Assembly (NCBI GenBank): GCA_905181935.1
Contig: CAJIZV010000002.1
Location: 124,001 to 188,000 of the forward strand
Reading direction: 5' to 3'
Origin: an uncultured Amylibacter sp.
Lineage (GTDB): Bacteria > Pseudomonadota > Alphaproteobacteria > Rhodobacterales > Rhodobacteraceae
Length of the DNA: 64,000 bases
Part shown: positions 19,212-28,146 of the stretch, piece after piece
How positions within the stretch are numbered: position 1 is the stretch's first letter
Layout of the letters: each line of letters starts with the position of its first letter
The notes under the pieces: model-generated
What the model saw: the letters and a program-made list of their open reading frames with translations, nothing else
What the model was told of the DNA's origin: nothing
Databases searched by the model: none
Translations under genes and position numbers: made by a program

Positions 19212-20255
19212 ATGAGTAGAAAACCAAATCATGATTTACGCCGAGGTTGGACCACAGGCGCTTGTGCAACCGCAGCAACCAAGGCTGCGTTAGATGCTCT
19301 GTGGGGAAATGGTTTTGCACGCGATATAACTATAACTTTACCAAAAGGTGAGACACCTACATTCCCTTTAGCGCATATAGATCAGGGAGATACTTGGGCT
19401 GAAGTAGGGATTACCAAGGATGCAGGTGATGACCCAGATGTTACACACGGAGCTTTGATTATTGTAAGGGTAAGTAAAAACAATAATGGAGTTGTGTTTA
19501 AAGCAGGAGATGGTGTTGGAATCGTTACTAAAGCAGGATTGCCCATAGGAGTTGGTGAGCCTGCAATTAATCCAGTACCGCGACAATTAATGACTGATGT
19601 CGTTAAAGATCAGGCATTAAGGTATGGTTTTAAACCAAATGTAGATATCATTATTTCTATTCCTAATGGCGCAGAAATTACATTAAATACTTGGAACGGG
19701 CGTCTTGGAATAGTTGGTGGATTATCTATCTTGGGTACGACAGGAATAGTTCGTCCTTTTAGTTGTGCAGCTTGGATTGCTTCCATCCATCGCGGAGTAG
19801 ATGTAGCTAGGGCTAATAACATTCCTCATGTTGCAGGCTGCACAGGTGCAACTTCTGAAAAAGTAGTTCAGGAGCTATATGGTTTAGCCGATCATGCTAT
19901 GCTTGATATGGGAGATTTTTCTGGAGGATTATTGAAGTATGCTGCTAAAAACCCAGTACCTCGAATAACAATTGGAGGAGGAATTGGCAAAATGGTTAAG
20001 CTTGCACAAGGAGCAGTCGATTTGCATTCTTCTAGATCTCAAGTTGATTTTGAAAAACTTAATGCTTGGTCGGGAGTAGATATTCGTGACGCTAATACGG
20101 CATTAGAAGCTGTAGAACGTGCTGGTGATGATCTGGCTGTTCGAGTTGCATATGAGGCTCGGCTAAATATTATAAAGAGCTTAAAAGGTGCTAAAACTGT
20201 TGTTGATACTGTAGTTATTGACCGCGCTGGGCGCATTTTAGGTAGATCTAAATGA
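19212..20255 (+). CDS. cbiD: Cobalt-precorrin-5B C1-methyltransferase
   Basis: 347 residues with the CbiD hallmarks: RRGWTTGACATAATKAAL at the N-terminus, then GEPAINPVPRQ, LGIVGGLSILGTTGIVRPFS and a glycine-rich GITIGGGIGKM-like segment (RITIGGGIGKMVKLAQG). CbiD works in corrin ring contraction and methylation at C1. It is divergent from cobA across a 122-bp gap and overlaps cobK by four bases. CbiD is typical of the early-cobalt pathway but also occurs in alphaproteobacteria in place of CobF. Confidence 0.96.
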   Translation: MSRKPNHDLRRGWTTGACATAATKAALDALWGNGFARDITITLPKGETPTFPLAHIDQGDTWAEVGITKDAGDDPDVTHGALIIVRVSKNNNGVVFKAGDGVGIVTKAGLPIGVGEPAINPVPRQLMTDVVKDQALRYGFKPNVDIIISIPNGAEITLNTWNGRLGIVGGLSILGTTGIVRPFSCAAWIASIHRGVDVARANNIPHVAGCTGATSEKVVQELYGLADHAMLDMGDFSGGLLKYAAKNPVPRITIGGGIGKMVKLAQGAVDLHSSRSQVDFEKLNAWSGVDIRDANTALEAVERAGDDLAVRVAYEARLNIIKSLKGAKTVVDTVVIDRAGRILGRSK

Positions 20256-20983
20256 CTGGGCTAGTTCTAGCTGGAACTAATGAAGCACGTCAAATTTGCA
20301 AGTATTTATTCGAAAACCATATACCTGCAATTGCATCAATTGCAGGTATAACACGTAATCCTAAAAAATTAGCAATTAAGACGCGTGTTGGAGGATTTGG
20401 TGGGGTTGATGGGTTTCAGAAATATATTATTGAAAATAATATTGATTGGGTAGTTTCCGCCACACATCCCTTTGCATCTGTGATGCGAGCAACAGCTTCT
20501 AAAGTGTGTAATGAATTTGATATTCCCCATTTAATTTTCCAGCGTCCAGAGTGGGATGTTAAAGTAAATGACGATTGGTATTTTATAGATGAAATTGAAC
20601 GATTAGATAATCTAATACCAATAGGCTCAACTGTATTTTTAGGAACGGGGCGACAAGCTTTATCACAATACGTTAATATGGCAGGGCGTAAACTTTTGTG
20701 TCGTGTAATAGATAAACCCATTAATGATTTCCCATTCGATGGTGGATCTTATTTAGTTGGTCGGCCCCCGTTTTCAGTACAAGAAGAGGTGGCCTTGTTT
20801 AAAAAATATAAAATTAACTGGTTAGTGGTAAAAAACTCTGGGGGATCGGGTGGATTTTCTAAAATACTTGCTGCTCGAGAGTTAGGATTACCAGTTGCTA
20901 TGCTAAATAGACCTAAATTACCTATTGGAACAATTTCAACCCATATTAAAGAGGCACTAGATTGGCTCAAAAGTAAGGAATAA
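20252..20983 (+). CDS. cobK: Precorrin-6A reductase
   Basis: 243 residues. It starts LVLAGTNEARQICKYL, the nucleotide-binding GT.EA motif of CobK/CbiJ. It continues with GGFGG, VSATHPFASVMRATA, FQRPEW, FLGTGRQAL, and the C-terminal LVVKNSGGSGGFSKILAARELGLPV. The enzyme reduces precorrin-6A with NADPH. The start overlaps the stop of cbiD (ATGA), so both are coupled. The coding region contains a perfect 14-bp inverted repeat at 20320-20350, described among the findings. Confidence 0.94.
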   Translation: MTGLVLAGTNEARQICKYLFENHIPAIASIAGITRNPKKLAIKTRVGGFGGVDGFQKYIIENNIDWVVSATHPFASVMRATASKVCNEFDIPHLIFQRPEWDVKVNDDWYFIDEIERLDNLIPIGSTVFLGTGRQALSQYVNMAGRKLLCRVIDKPINDFPFDGGSYLVGRPPFSVQEEVALFKKYKINWLVVKNSGGSGGFSKILAARELGLPVAMLNRPKLPIGTISTHIKEALDWLKSKE

Positions 20984-21014
20984 ATATTAATAAAAGACAT
21001 TAATTTTTTAATAG

Positions 21015-21047
21015 ATATAATATTAATGTTTTAAATTAATATTATAT
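21015..21047. repeat. All-AT inverted repeat downstream of cobK
   Basis: A 13-base arm at 21015-21027 is perfectly complementary to 21035-21047 across a seven-base loop. It contains only A and T and lies 30 bases after cobK. It could slow polymerase or act as a weak terminator, or be a chance feature of AT-rich DNA. Confidence 0.35.
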
Positions 21048-21204
21048 ATAACTTAATTGATGTATGTTTTTTAATACTAATTTTAAAAGGCTAGACCTTA
21101 TAAGCTATAAATACTATTCTAAATTAATATTTTTTTTTATTATCATAGAATGATTTTCATCGTCATATTAAAGTAATAATTATTGTATTTAAAGGAACTT
21201 TTCT

Positions 21205-21855
21205 ATGACTTTGACAAATCATTTAAGACAAGCTACTTCCGGAAAACCAGATAGTTTAGTGGTTTTTTTACATGGTTATGGTGCAGACGGGAAAGACCTT
21301 TTAGAATTGTCAGATATTTTAAAGCAAGGATTGCCAAATACTTTATTTATTTCACCAGATGCACCAAATTCATGTACTTTAAACCCAATAGGGTATGAAT
21401 GGTTTCCTATCCCACGTATGGATGGTTCATCATTAAAAGAGGCGGCAATTGGACGCGATAAATCAGCTATTATATTTAATAAGTTCTTAGATAAAATCTT
21501 GACTGAGACAGGTATTCCAGCTGAGCGAACATTTTTAATGGGGTTCTCGCAGGGTTGCATGATGAGCCTTCATATCGCGCCTCGCCGGATCAAAATGCTC
21601 GCTGGTGTTATTGGTATGTCTGGTATGTTAATTGAACCAGAGCGTTTATTAAACGAAACGTTACAACGTCCGCCTGTATTATTGGTTCACGGTGATGAAG
21701 ACGATGTAGTCCCATTTGATGAAATGGGAAAAGCTAATGATGCATTAATTAATTCTGGATTCGAAGTGCTGACCTTGAGATCCAAAGGAACTTCACATGG
21801 TATTGCGCAAGATGGATTAAACGCTGCAGCAAAGTTTATCAAAAACAATTTATAA
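21205..21855 (+). CDS. Carboxylesterase/phospholipase family alpha/beta hydrolase
   Basis: 216 residues, the usual size for cytosolic carboxylesterases of the PF02230 family. VVFLHGYGADGKDLL carries the oxyanion-hole HG, FLMGFSQGCMMSL is the GxSxG nucleophile elbow, PVLLVHGDEDDVVPF supplies the acid Asp, and SKGTSHGIAQDGL the catalytic His. It cleaves short acyl esters; the physiological substrate is unknown. It has AAAGGAAC ahead of the ATG and appears monocistronic. Confidence 0.9.
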   Translation: MTLTNHLRQATSGKPDSLVVFLHGYGADGKDLLELSDILKQGLPNTLFISPDAPNSCTLNPIGYEWFPIPRMDGSSLKEAAIGRDKSAIIFNKFLDKILTETGIPAERTFLMGFSQGCMMSLHIAPRRIKMLAGVIGMSGMLIEPERLLNETLQRPPVLLVHGDEDDVVPFDEMGKANDALINSGFEVLTLRSKGTSHGIAQDGLNAAAKFIKNNL

Positions 21856-21995
21856 AATATTCAATTATTTTTGAATAAATGTACTTCTAGCACTTCATAT
21901 GGAGGTTGCCTGAATTTAATGCGTATATATAGTAAGAAAATAGAAAGAATTTTTTGCTCTGTAAGCATTAAAGTAATTAAAGGTTTTTATTAGAT

Positions 21996-22580
21996 ATGAA
22001 TACGGATTTTTTAGAAAACTTTGTTCGATCCCCGTCTAAATTAAATCAAAGACCTGCATTGGTCTTAAATGCTGATTATAGGCCGTTATCATATTTTCCT
22101 TTGTCGTTATGGAGTTGGCAGGATGCGGTAAAGAGCGCATATTTGAAACGAGTTGATATAATTGCTGAATATGAAGATGTAGTGCATTCTCCATCAATTG
22201 AAGTCAAAATTCCTTCTGTTATTGTTCTTAAAAAGTATGTGAAACCAGCCAGTTCAGCTGCATTCACTAGATTTAATTTATTTTTACGCGATGAATTTAC
22301 TTGCCAATACTGTGGATCACATGGTGAGATGACTTTTGATCATATTATACCACGATCACGTGGTGGGCGAACAACATGGCAAAATGTTGTTGCCGCTTGT
22401 AGCCCTTGTAACTTGCGCAAAGCTGCCCGCCCAATTAAAGATTCAGGCTTACAACTGCGACGATCAGCTATTCAGCCGAGTATTGGTCATCTAATGAATT
22501 CTGGACGAAAATTTCCACCAAACTATTTACATGATAGTTGGACTGATTACTTGTATTGGGATGCTGAATTAGAGGAATAA
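21996..22580 (+). CDS. HNH endonuclease family protein
   Basis: 194 residues. The HNH core is around residues 105-150: CQYCG, MTFDHIIPRSRGGRTTWQNVVAACSPCN, with two CxxC zinc pairs and DH, N and a later CN. The first 90 residues (ALVLNADYRPLSYFPLSLWSWQDAVKSAYL) are highly typical of a widespread alphaproteobacterial housekeeping HNH protein. The cellular role is not established; no restriction or phage genes are nearby. It reads alone and converges on dsbB. Confidence 0.88.
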   Translation: MNTDFLENFVRSPSKLNQRPALVLNADYRPLSYFPLSLWSWQDAVKSAYLKRVDIIAEYEDVVHSPSIEVKIPSVIVLKKYVKPASSAAFTRFNLFLRDEFTCQYCGSHGEMTFDHIIPRSRGGRTTWQNVVAACSPCNLRKAARPIKDSGLQLRRSAIQPSIGHLMNSGRKFPPNYLHDSWTDYLYWDAELEE

Positions 22581-22667
22581 AAATTTTATATTCAAAAAAC
22601 AAAATTATATCATTTTCAAACTGTTGATATCTTTGATAAAGAATTTTATGTTGAATAATAAAATAAT

Positions 22668-23126
22668 TTAATTGCGCAAAAACGCAATCATCCAAATAAC
22701 AGCTAAAAATAGACTAATAATTCCGTTCCAACCTGCCATTGATATACCCAAAAGATCCCAAGCAATTTCATCACATCGAACTATAGGTGCAGCTAAAATT
22801 TGATTTAGTAAATCATTTGCTGATAAGCCTTCTATAGAATTTGATGTACATGTCTTGGGGCCTTCCCACCACTTTTGCTCAACCCCTGCATGGTAAAAGC
22901 CAATAATAGAAGTAGTCAAAGCACCAAGAGCACCTAAAATTGAAATTTTAATATTTCTGGTAGAAAGAACTATTAAGCCAATTAAAATTGCAAACCCATG
23001 TGGCCATCTTTGCCAAAGGCACATTTTGCAAGGTGCATATCCTAATACATATTGAAAAAAATAAGCTCCCCCCAACATAATAATCGATCCCAAAGTGACT
23101 ATACCAATGATGCGGAAAGAGTTCAT
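22668..23126 (-). CDS. dsbB: Disulfide bond formation protein B
   Basis: 152 residues from the ATG at 23126, which overlaps the upstream stop by four bases (ATGA). Four membrane helices are visible. The first periplasmic loop contains CKMCLWQRWPH (the CxxC pair) and the second loop has the second redox Cys pair at KTCTSN and IVRCDEI. DsbB reoxidises DsbA using quinone. It is the second gene after a DedA-type membrane protein; no dsbA is in the window. Confidence 0.92.
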   Translation of the reverse strand: MNSFRIIGIVTLGSIIMLGGAYFFQYVLGYAPCKMCLWQRWPHGFAILIGLIVLSTRNIKISILGALGALTTSIIGFYHAGVEQKWWEGPKTCTSNSIEGLSANDLLNQILAAPIVRCDEIAWDLLGISMAGWNGIISLFLAVIWMIAFLRN

Positions 23127-23704
23127 AAGAATTTCACCAATGTTATTCCTATTATAAAAATCGCACAAAATATTATAAACATTAGCCCTAAGCGTTTTTC
23201 AATGAAGTTTCTAATGGGCAAGCCATATTTCCATAATAATGTTGCTATCACAAAAAATATTGTTGCACGAGCAACCAGTGACCAAAACATGAATGCAACA
23301 AAGGACATCCCAGTTACGCCTGCTGTTATTGTTATTACTTTATATGGAAAGGGGGTTAGACCAGAAACTAAAACGGCCCAATGCCCCTGTGCATTGAATT
23401 GGGTTTTAAAAGTTTGAAAATTATCTGTTTTATGATAAAATTCTAAAATAGGTTGCCCAATTGTTTCAAAAAGTTGTGCTCCAATATAATAACCTAATGC
23501 TCCACCTAAAATAGATCCAATTGTTACAACACTTGCGACTAAAAAAGCTCGGTTCGGCGCCGCTATAATAATAGGGATCATTAAAACATGTGGAGGAATA
23601 GGAAATACTGAACTTTCGATAAAAGCAATAAAGCACAATATCCATAATGAATAACGACTATCTGCAAAGGACAAAGTCCAGTCATATAACTTATGGAGCA
23701 TCAA
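23123..23704 (-). CDS. YqaA/DedA-type SNARE-associated membrane protein
   Basis: 193 residues with four to five membrane helices. IAFIESSVFPIPPHVLMIP near residues 28-46 and GALGYYIGAQLFE (67-79), followed by YHKTDNFQTFKTQFNAQGHWAVLVSGLTPFPYKVITITAG, match the VTT/SNARE-associated domain of the YqaA branch. DedA relatives act as lipid flippases or affect proton homeostasis and envelope integrity. It is translationally coupled to dsbB, so both concern the envelope. Confidence 0.87.
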   Translation of the reverse strand: MMLHKLYDWTLSFADSRYSLWILCFIAFIESSVFPIPPHVLMIPIIIAAPNRAFLVASVVTIGSILGGALGYYIGAQLFETIGQPILEFYHKTDNFQTFKTQFNAQGHWAVLVSGLTPFPYKVITITAGVTGMSFVAFMFWSLVARATIFFVIATLLWKYGLPIRNFIEKRLGLMFIIFCAIFIIGITLVKFL

Positions 23705-23921
23705 ATTTTCCTAATTTTAACCTAAAAAGCAGGGAAATGTTTCTAGGTCAAGTATCAAAATTTACTGCCAAAGAATTTTAACCTTCTATTTATTTATTGA
23801 GTTTCTATACTATAAATCTCATTTAGACCTTTAATAACCATATGCTTTAAATAAAAGGTTTTCTAAAAACTATAAAAATAAATTAAAAAGTGTTATAAGT
23901 AAAATTCACTTATGATTGTCG

Positions 23922-23950
23922 TTGACGATCTTCACGACTTTGGCTAAGTC
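23922..23950 (+). promoter_or_regulatory. Possible sigma-70-like promoter of tRNA-Leu
   Basis: TTGACG at 23922-23927 and TAAGTC at 23945-23950 are 17 bases apart and end 16 bases before the tRNA. The -35 matches five of six consensus bases, the -10 only about half. Position makes it the best candidate. Confidence 0.35.
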
Positions 23951-23966
23951 AAATCACGTGTGTTAT

Positions 23967-24050
23967 GCCCGAGTGGCGGAATGGTAGACGCGACGGATTC
24001 AAAATCCGTTTCCTTACGGAGTGCCGGTTCAAGTCCGGCCTTGGGTACCA
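23967..24050 (+). tRNA. tRNA-Leu (anticodon CAA)
   Basis: 84 bases including an encoded CCA end. The acceptor stem is GCCCGAG with CTTGGGT and the D-stem is GCG/CGC. The anticodon arm is ACGGA-TTCAAAA-TCCGT, giving CAA for the UUG codon. A long class II variable arm (TCC/GGA) follows, and the T-arm is GCCGG-TTCAAGT-CCGGC. Leucine tRNAs have this long variable arm. No other tRNA is adjacent. Confidence 0.97.
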
Positions 24051-24329
24051 CGCGTATTAAGAGCGTTAATTTATATAGCTTAAATAATTGCCCTCAGGGG
24101 TAATGTATACTGGTTTGGAGTTATTGTGTGCCGATTGTGTATTTAGTGAATATCCTAATTCATTAATATGACAGAAAAAATCTTTGCAATAAGATCAATT
24201 ACTTATACGATCATAGCTTTTGTGAAGGTATAGAAAAACTATTTATGTCTGTATAGTATGATGCTAGCAAACTGATAAATATTGTGTTATCAATAAACTA
24301 TATATGATTGTATAATAGACTAATTTAAT

Positions 24330-24725
24330 ATGGTGCCTCAAATGTTCTCTAATTCGACAAGTGACGACTTAGTGTCGCAAAATACTAACCCAAACCAGCT
24401 TAAACAGCGTCGTTCAGTCTTGCACGATGGTATCGTTATTAAAGGTGATTGGCGCAGTGATGGAATAGTTGAATTTGGAGGCAATATTATAGGCGATTTG
24501 ACTGTAGATGTTTTAATAGTAACGGGCACTGGAAATGTTGAGGGTAATGTACGAGCAAGGTCGGTTACAATAGAAGGGCGGCTTAACGGTACTATTGCTG
24601 CCATAAATGTAACTTTAGCCTCAACAGCATTTATATCTGGTGAAATTGTAGCGGAGCAAATCCAAATTAATTCGGGGGCAAATGTAGAGGGAAAACTACA
24701 TGCCACAGGTAAAAATAATACTTGA
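24330..24725 (+). CDS. Bactofilin (polymer-forming cytoskeletal protein)
   Basis: 131 residues. After a flexible N-terminus of about 30 residues, the DUF583 beta-helix core runs to about residue 125. It shows short repeats such as VIKGDWRSDGIVEFGGNIIGDLTVD, NVEGNVRARSVTIEGRLNGTI and AFISGEIVAEQIQI. Bactofilins form filaments in the cytoplasm, often membrane-linked, that localise cell-wall enzymes. No M23 peptidase partner is nearby. The start is uncertain: neither ATG at 24330 nor at 24342 has a good ribosome binding site. Confidence 0.88.
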   Translation: MVPQMFSNSTSDDLVSQNTNPNQLKQRRSVLHDGIVIKGDWRSDGIVEFGGNIIGDLTVDVLIVTGTGNVEGNVRARSVTIEGRLNGTIAAINVTLASTAFISGEIVAEQIQINSGANVEGKLHATGKNNT

Positions 24726-25148
24726 TATAGCAATCAGCGCTAATCCCAAATAAGCTTGGTAATATCTAAGGATCGTGAGGGTTAAGAGCATTAAGTTTCT
24801 TACCAACGACTTATAAGACTTTTTAAGTGCTTTAATTGCAAAAACGCGATTTAAACCAAAATATTATAATAAAAGCCTATAATGTATTTTAGTTTTAGGT
24901 CTTTTTGTGGGTTTTATCTCCCTAAAATAATTCATTATAGATCACATTTTCGGACACATAGTAACGATTAATCGTTATTTGGGCAGACGAGGCATCGCAA
25001 AGTTTAATAAAAATGTCTTAAAGTAGATTACCTAATCAAATTTATAAGATCGGTATCCAAACAAAGTTTTTCTGGTCTTTATAATGCTGTGAAACTTAGT
25101 TATAGTTTTATGGAGTACCTTCAGTAATCAGTATAGTTACTTTTCAAA
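24726..25148. other. Long gene-free region with one 16-bp palindrome
   Basis: Between bactofilin and the aminotransferase lie about 500 bases without a credible gene on either strand. The one feature that stands out is a perfect 16-base palindrome, TAACGATTAATCGTTA, at 24962-24977. The rest is AT-rich with scattered stops. Confidence 0.5.
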
Positions 25149-25182
25149 GTACAAAAAACCCCATATAGGGCTTTTTGTACTC
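25149..25182 (-). terminator. Rho-independent terminator of tpa
   Basis: AGTACAAAAA at the left and TTTTTGTACT at the right enclose CCC/GGG around a short loop. Read on the minus strand it gives a GCCC-loop-GGGG stem followed by TTTTTTG. It begins about 40 bases past the aminotransferase stop. Confidence 0.8.
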
Positions 25183-25223
25183 AACTATAAAGTTATTACT
25201 AATTAATTGTTATGATATAACTT

Positions 25224-26600
25224 TTAACCAAAAACATCAGTCATTGCTTTATCCATTGCAGATGTAATTTGATCCAAATCGTCTTTCGTTGATATTAGTG
25301 CTGGTGAAAGGCAAAGCGTGTTGTTGAAACCTGGTATTGAACGGTTTGTAGCGCCAATTATTATGCCTTGAGCCATACAATTACCGACTACTGCTTGAAC
25401 CATCTTTTCGTCTGCCGGAGCGTGTGAGATGCGGTCTGAAACAAGTTCAAGACCACAAAATAAACCCTTTCCTCGAGCTTGACCTACACATTTATGCTTA
25501 TCTTTAAGCTCTTCTAATTTACCCATGAGGTATTCACCCATGGATGTCGTATTTGCTAAAAGATTTTCTTCTTCAATAATTTTCATATTTTCAATTGCTG
25601 CTGCAGGACCTGCCGTGCATCCACCAAAAGTAGATATATCTCTAAAATAGCTCATATGATCATCAGCATCCTTGAACATATCGAATATTGCTTCTGTTGT
25701 TACTGTGCAGGAAATAGCTGCGTAACCAGAGGCAACACCCTTAGCCATTGTTACAAAGTCAGGTTTAATACCATACTGTTGGTATCCAAACCATGTTCCT
25801 GTTCGGCCAAGTCCACAAACGACTTCATCTATATGTAGAAGAATTTCATATTTTTTGCAGAGGGACTGAATGCCTTCCCAGTAGCCTTGTGGAGGAGTAA
25901 TAACACCCCCACCTGCGGTGACTGGTTCAAGGACCATGGCGCCGATAGTGTTGGCCCCTTCACGTAAAATGACAGCTTCAATTGCGTCAAGAGATTGCTT
26001 GGTATAATCACCTTCACCATATTGGTTATGATATTCTAAGCAATGTGGAATTTCTACAAATCCAGGTGTATATGGGCCATATTGAGCATTTCTTTCTTGT
26101 TGGCCACCAGCTGCAAGGTTTGTAATAGTTGTACCGTGGTAATCGCGTTCACGGTAAATAATCTTGAACTTTTTACCATTGTGATGTTTATGACTAATTT
26201 GGCGAACCATTTTATAAACTTTTTCATTCGCTTCAGAGCCCGAGTTCGAGTAATAAACACGTGATAAACCAGGCATTTTATCCAATAACATTTCGGAAAA
26301 AATTGATCCAGGAATTGATCCAGCAGAACCTGCAAAGTAATTCATTTTCACAAGCTGGTCACGGACAGCATCAGCTATACGTACACGTCCATAACCTACA
26401 TTTACTGTCCATACACCACCTGAAACACCATCTAAGTGTTCTTTTCCATGCTGATCCCAGACACGCATGCCTTTGCCTTCGACTATGATCCGTGGATCAA
26501 CCTTGCTTTCAAATTGTTTATGTTGAGATAGGTGGTGCCAAACATTTTTGCGGTCGGCTTCAACTATTTCTTGGATATCGTTTGTTGTTGCGTAATCCAT
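25224..26600 (-). CDS. tpa: Taurine--pyruvate aminotransferase
   Basis: 458 residues from the ATG at 26600, chosen because AAGGAG lies seven bases upstream; an in-frame ATG 36 bases earlier lacks one. It is a PLP class III transaminase: YYSNSGSEANEKVYKM, RDYHGTT, LHIDEVVCGLGRTG and the Lys in TMAKGVASGYA. WTVNVGYG, MNYFAGSAGSIPG and PGFVEIPHCLEY closely match characterised Tpa enzymes. These convert taurine plus pyruvate to sulfoacetaldehyde and alanine. No Xsc or taurine transporter is nearby, so the fate of sulfoacetaldehyde cannot be followed here. A hypotaurine or other omega-amino-acid substrate is possible. Confidence 0.9.
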   Translation of the reverse strand: MDYATTNDIQEIVEADRKNVWHHLSQHKQFESKVDPRIIVEGKGMRVWDQHGKEHLDGVSGGVWTVNVGYGRVRIADAVRDQLVKMNYFAGSAGSIPGSIFSEMLLDKMPGLSRVYYSNSGSEANEKVYKMVRQISHKHHNGKKFKIIYRERDYHGTTITNLAAGGQQERNAQYGPYTPGFVEIPHCLEYHNQYGEGDYTKQSLDAIEAVILREGANTIGAMVLEPVTAGGGVITPPQGYWEGIQSLCKKYEILLHIDEVVCGLGRTGTWFGYQQYGIKPDFVTMAKGVASGYAAISCTVTTEAIFDMFKDADDHMSYFRDISTFGGCTAGPAAAIENMKIIEEENLLANTTSMGEYLMGKLEELKDKHKCVGQARGKGLFCGLELVSDRISHAPADEKMVQAVVGNCMAQGIIIGATNRSIPGFNNTLCLSPALISTKDDLDQITSAMDKAMTDVFG

Positions 26601-26796
26601 GGCTACACTCCTTGCATATATTTGTTTATTTAACATATCGTGACAATTTTTTTTAGCTCCGTCACAGATTTTTCCGACTAATATTGTCGGTTTTATGAAT
26701 ATATTAAATGTTTAAGTGTAAATTTATAATTATTTTAGAACTAAGGTTTGTATCATTAAATATTTTCAATTTTAAATCTATCAAATTTTAATATTA

Positions 26797-27174
26797 TTAG
26801 TTCACATCAAAGGCCTTTTGGCTAAGGTTTGCAAATGGAATATTATCTAATGTTTTTTGATGCGTACTCTCTAAAATAACATTTGGAGCTGCATCGAATG
26901 AATGGGCTTCTTGCCACCGGTTAGCGCATAAACACCAACGGTCCCCTGGATTTAACCCTGGGAATCCAAATTCAGGACGTGGAGATGAGAGATCATTACC
27001 ACGTGATTTTGAAAATTTTAAAAATGTTTCATTAAGTACTACACATACTGTATGGCATCCATGGTCTTCAGGGCCAGTATTACAGCATCCATCACGATAA
27101 AACCCTGTTAATGGATCCGTTGAACAAGGCCTTAAGGGTTCACCTAAGACATTCAATGGGGTGGAATCTTTCAT
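26797..27174 (-). CDS. DUF2237 family protein
   Basis: 125 residues. NVLGEPLRPCSTDPLTGFYRDGCCNTGPEDHGCHTVCV, then SRGNDLSSPRPEFGFPGLNPGDRWCLCANRW, are the invariant blocks of DUF2237. The many conserved Cys and His suggest metal binding or a redox role, but no function is established for the family. It lies just after the rplI terminator and probably has its own promoter. Confidence 0.88.
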   Translation of the reverse strand: MKDSTPLNVLGEPLRPCSTDPLTGFYRDGCCNTGPEDHGCHTVCVVLNETFLKFSKSRGNDLSSPRPEFGFPGLNPGDRWCLCANRWQEAHSFDAAPNVILESTHQKTLDNIPFANLSQKAFDVN

Positions 27175-27212
27175 ATTATGTCTTTCAGCTAAAATTAAAT
27201 ATTATAAATAAA

Positions 27213-27240
27213 TAAGGGCCCATGTTGCCATGAGCCCTTA
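27213..27240 (-). terminator. Terminator of the rpsF-rpsR-rplI operon
   Basis: AAGGGC and GCCCTT, extended inward by CATG pairing around GCAA, form a strong stem-loop 20 bases after the rplI stop. On the minus strand it is followed by ATTTATTTATAATATTT, a T-rich though interrupted tail. Confidence 0.75.
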
Positions 27241-27259
27241 AACTTAATGTATTTAGAGT

Positions 27260-27892
27260 TTATTCTTCAGATTTAACTTCAGTGTCTACTTTAGGCTCAC
27301 TTTTGATTAGCTCATTGCCATCTTCGTCGAGTGCTGCTGCTGATCCCATATCATCAAATAATTCTGCAATCTCAAATTCGGCTTCAGCTTCAGCTGCTGC
27401 TGCCAAGTCTTTAATCGATTGACCCGATGCCTGTAGTTCTGCTTCTTCTTCAGATCTAGCAACGTTTAACTCAATCGAACACTGCACTTCTGGATGAAGA
27501 GAAACGCCAACTTTGTGTAAGCCTAATTCTTTGATAGGTGCCTGTAAGATAACTTGTTTCTTATCAACTTCAAAACCTTCTGCTGTTGCTACATCAGCAG
27601 CATCTCTGTTGGTTACTGAGCCATAAAGCGCACCAGCGTCTGACGCTGAACGGATTATAGTAAACTGTTGACCGCCTAATTTATTAGAAACTGCTTCTGC
27701 TTCAGATTTTGTTTCTAAATTTTTAGCTTCTAGCGTTACTTTTTGCGACTCAAAGGATGCTTTATTTGCATCTGTTGCTCGTAATGCTTTGCCTTGTGGT
27801 AATAAAAAGTTACGTGCAAAACCTTGTTTTACAGAAACTATATCTCCCATTTGGCCTAGCTTAGCTACGCGTTCTAGTAGGATAACGTGCAT
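27260..27892 (-). CDS. rplI: 50S ribosomal protein L9 with acidic C-terminal extension
   Basis: 210 residues against about 150 in E. coli. The N-terminal domain ([40 protein letters not shown]) and the central helix and C-domain are standard L9. From about residue 150 the chain is rich in Glu, Asp and Ala, ending in a Lys/Glu-rich tail. L9 binds 23S rRNA domain V near the L1 stalk. Last gene of the rpsF-rpsR-rplI operon. Acidic L9 extensions are common in alphaproteobacteria, but their role is unclear. Confidence 0.96.
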   Translation of the reverse strand: MHVILLERVAKLGQMGDIVSVKQGFARNFLLPQGKALRATDANKASFESQKVTLEAKNLETKSEAEAVSNKLGGQQFTIIRSASDAGALYGSVTNRDAADVATAEGFEVDKKQVILQAPIKELGLHKVGVSLHPEVQCSIELNVARSEEEAELQASGQSIKDLAAAAEAEAEFEIAELFDDMGSAAALDEDGNELIKSEPKVDTEVKSEE

Positions 27893-27902
27893 GATGTCTC
27901 CC

Positions 27903-28130
27903 TTACTTCACTGCATAAGGCAGAAGTGCCAAGAAACGTGCGCGTTTAATAGCTCTTGCAAGCTCGCGTTGTTTCTTTGCAGATACTGCTGTAATACGTG
28001 ATGGTACAATCTTGCCACGCTCAGAAACGTAGCGTTGCAATAATTTAGTGTCCTTATAGTCGATTTTTGGTGCATTTTCACCAGAAAACGGACAGGACTT
28101 ACGACGGCGGAAAAATGGTTTGTTTGCCAT
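27903..28130 (-). CDS. rpsR: 30S ribosomal protein S18
   Basis: 75 residues. [67 protein letters not shown] is the full S18 pattern, binding the 30S platform with S6. The CPF near the N-terminus recalls zinc-binding S18 versions but only one Cys is kept. It lies 16 bases after rpsF and 10 before rplI. Confidence 0.98.
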   Translation of the reverse strand: MANKPFFRRRKSCPFSGENAPKIDYKDTKLLQRYVSERGKIVPSRITAVSAKKQRELARAIKRARFLALLPYAVK

Positions 28131-28146
28131 GATTTATGTCCTCTGC

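Noticed and set aside
19155..19214. An 18-codon frame ending at the cbiD start (MLYIGVGLMEK...)
   Set aside because: It overlaps the cbiD ATG with ATGA but has no family match; may be a chance or a remnant, too short to call.
24051..24329. A possible integration site next to tRNA-Leu
   Set aside because: No integrase and no repeated copy of the tRNA 3' end was seen downstream.
26674..26690. CCGAC/GTCGG stem-loop with TTTT between tpa and DUF2237
   Set aside because: Only 5 bp, and the T-run is on the strand where no gene ends; not called as a terminator.
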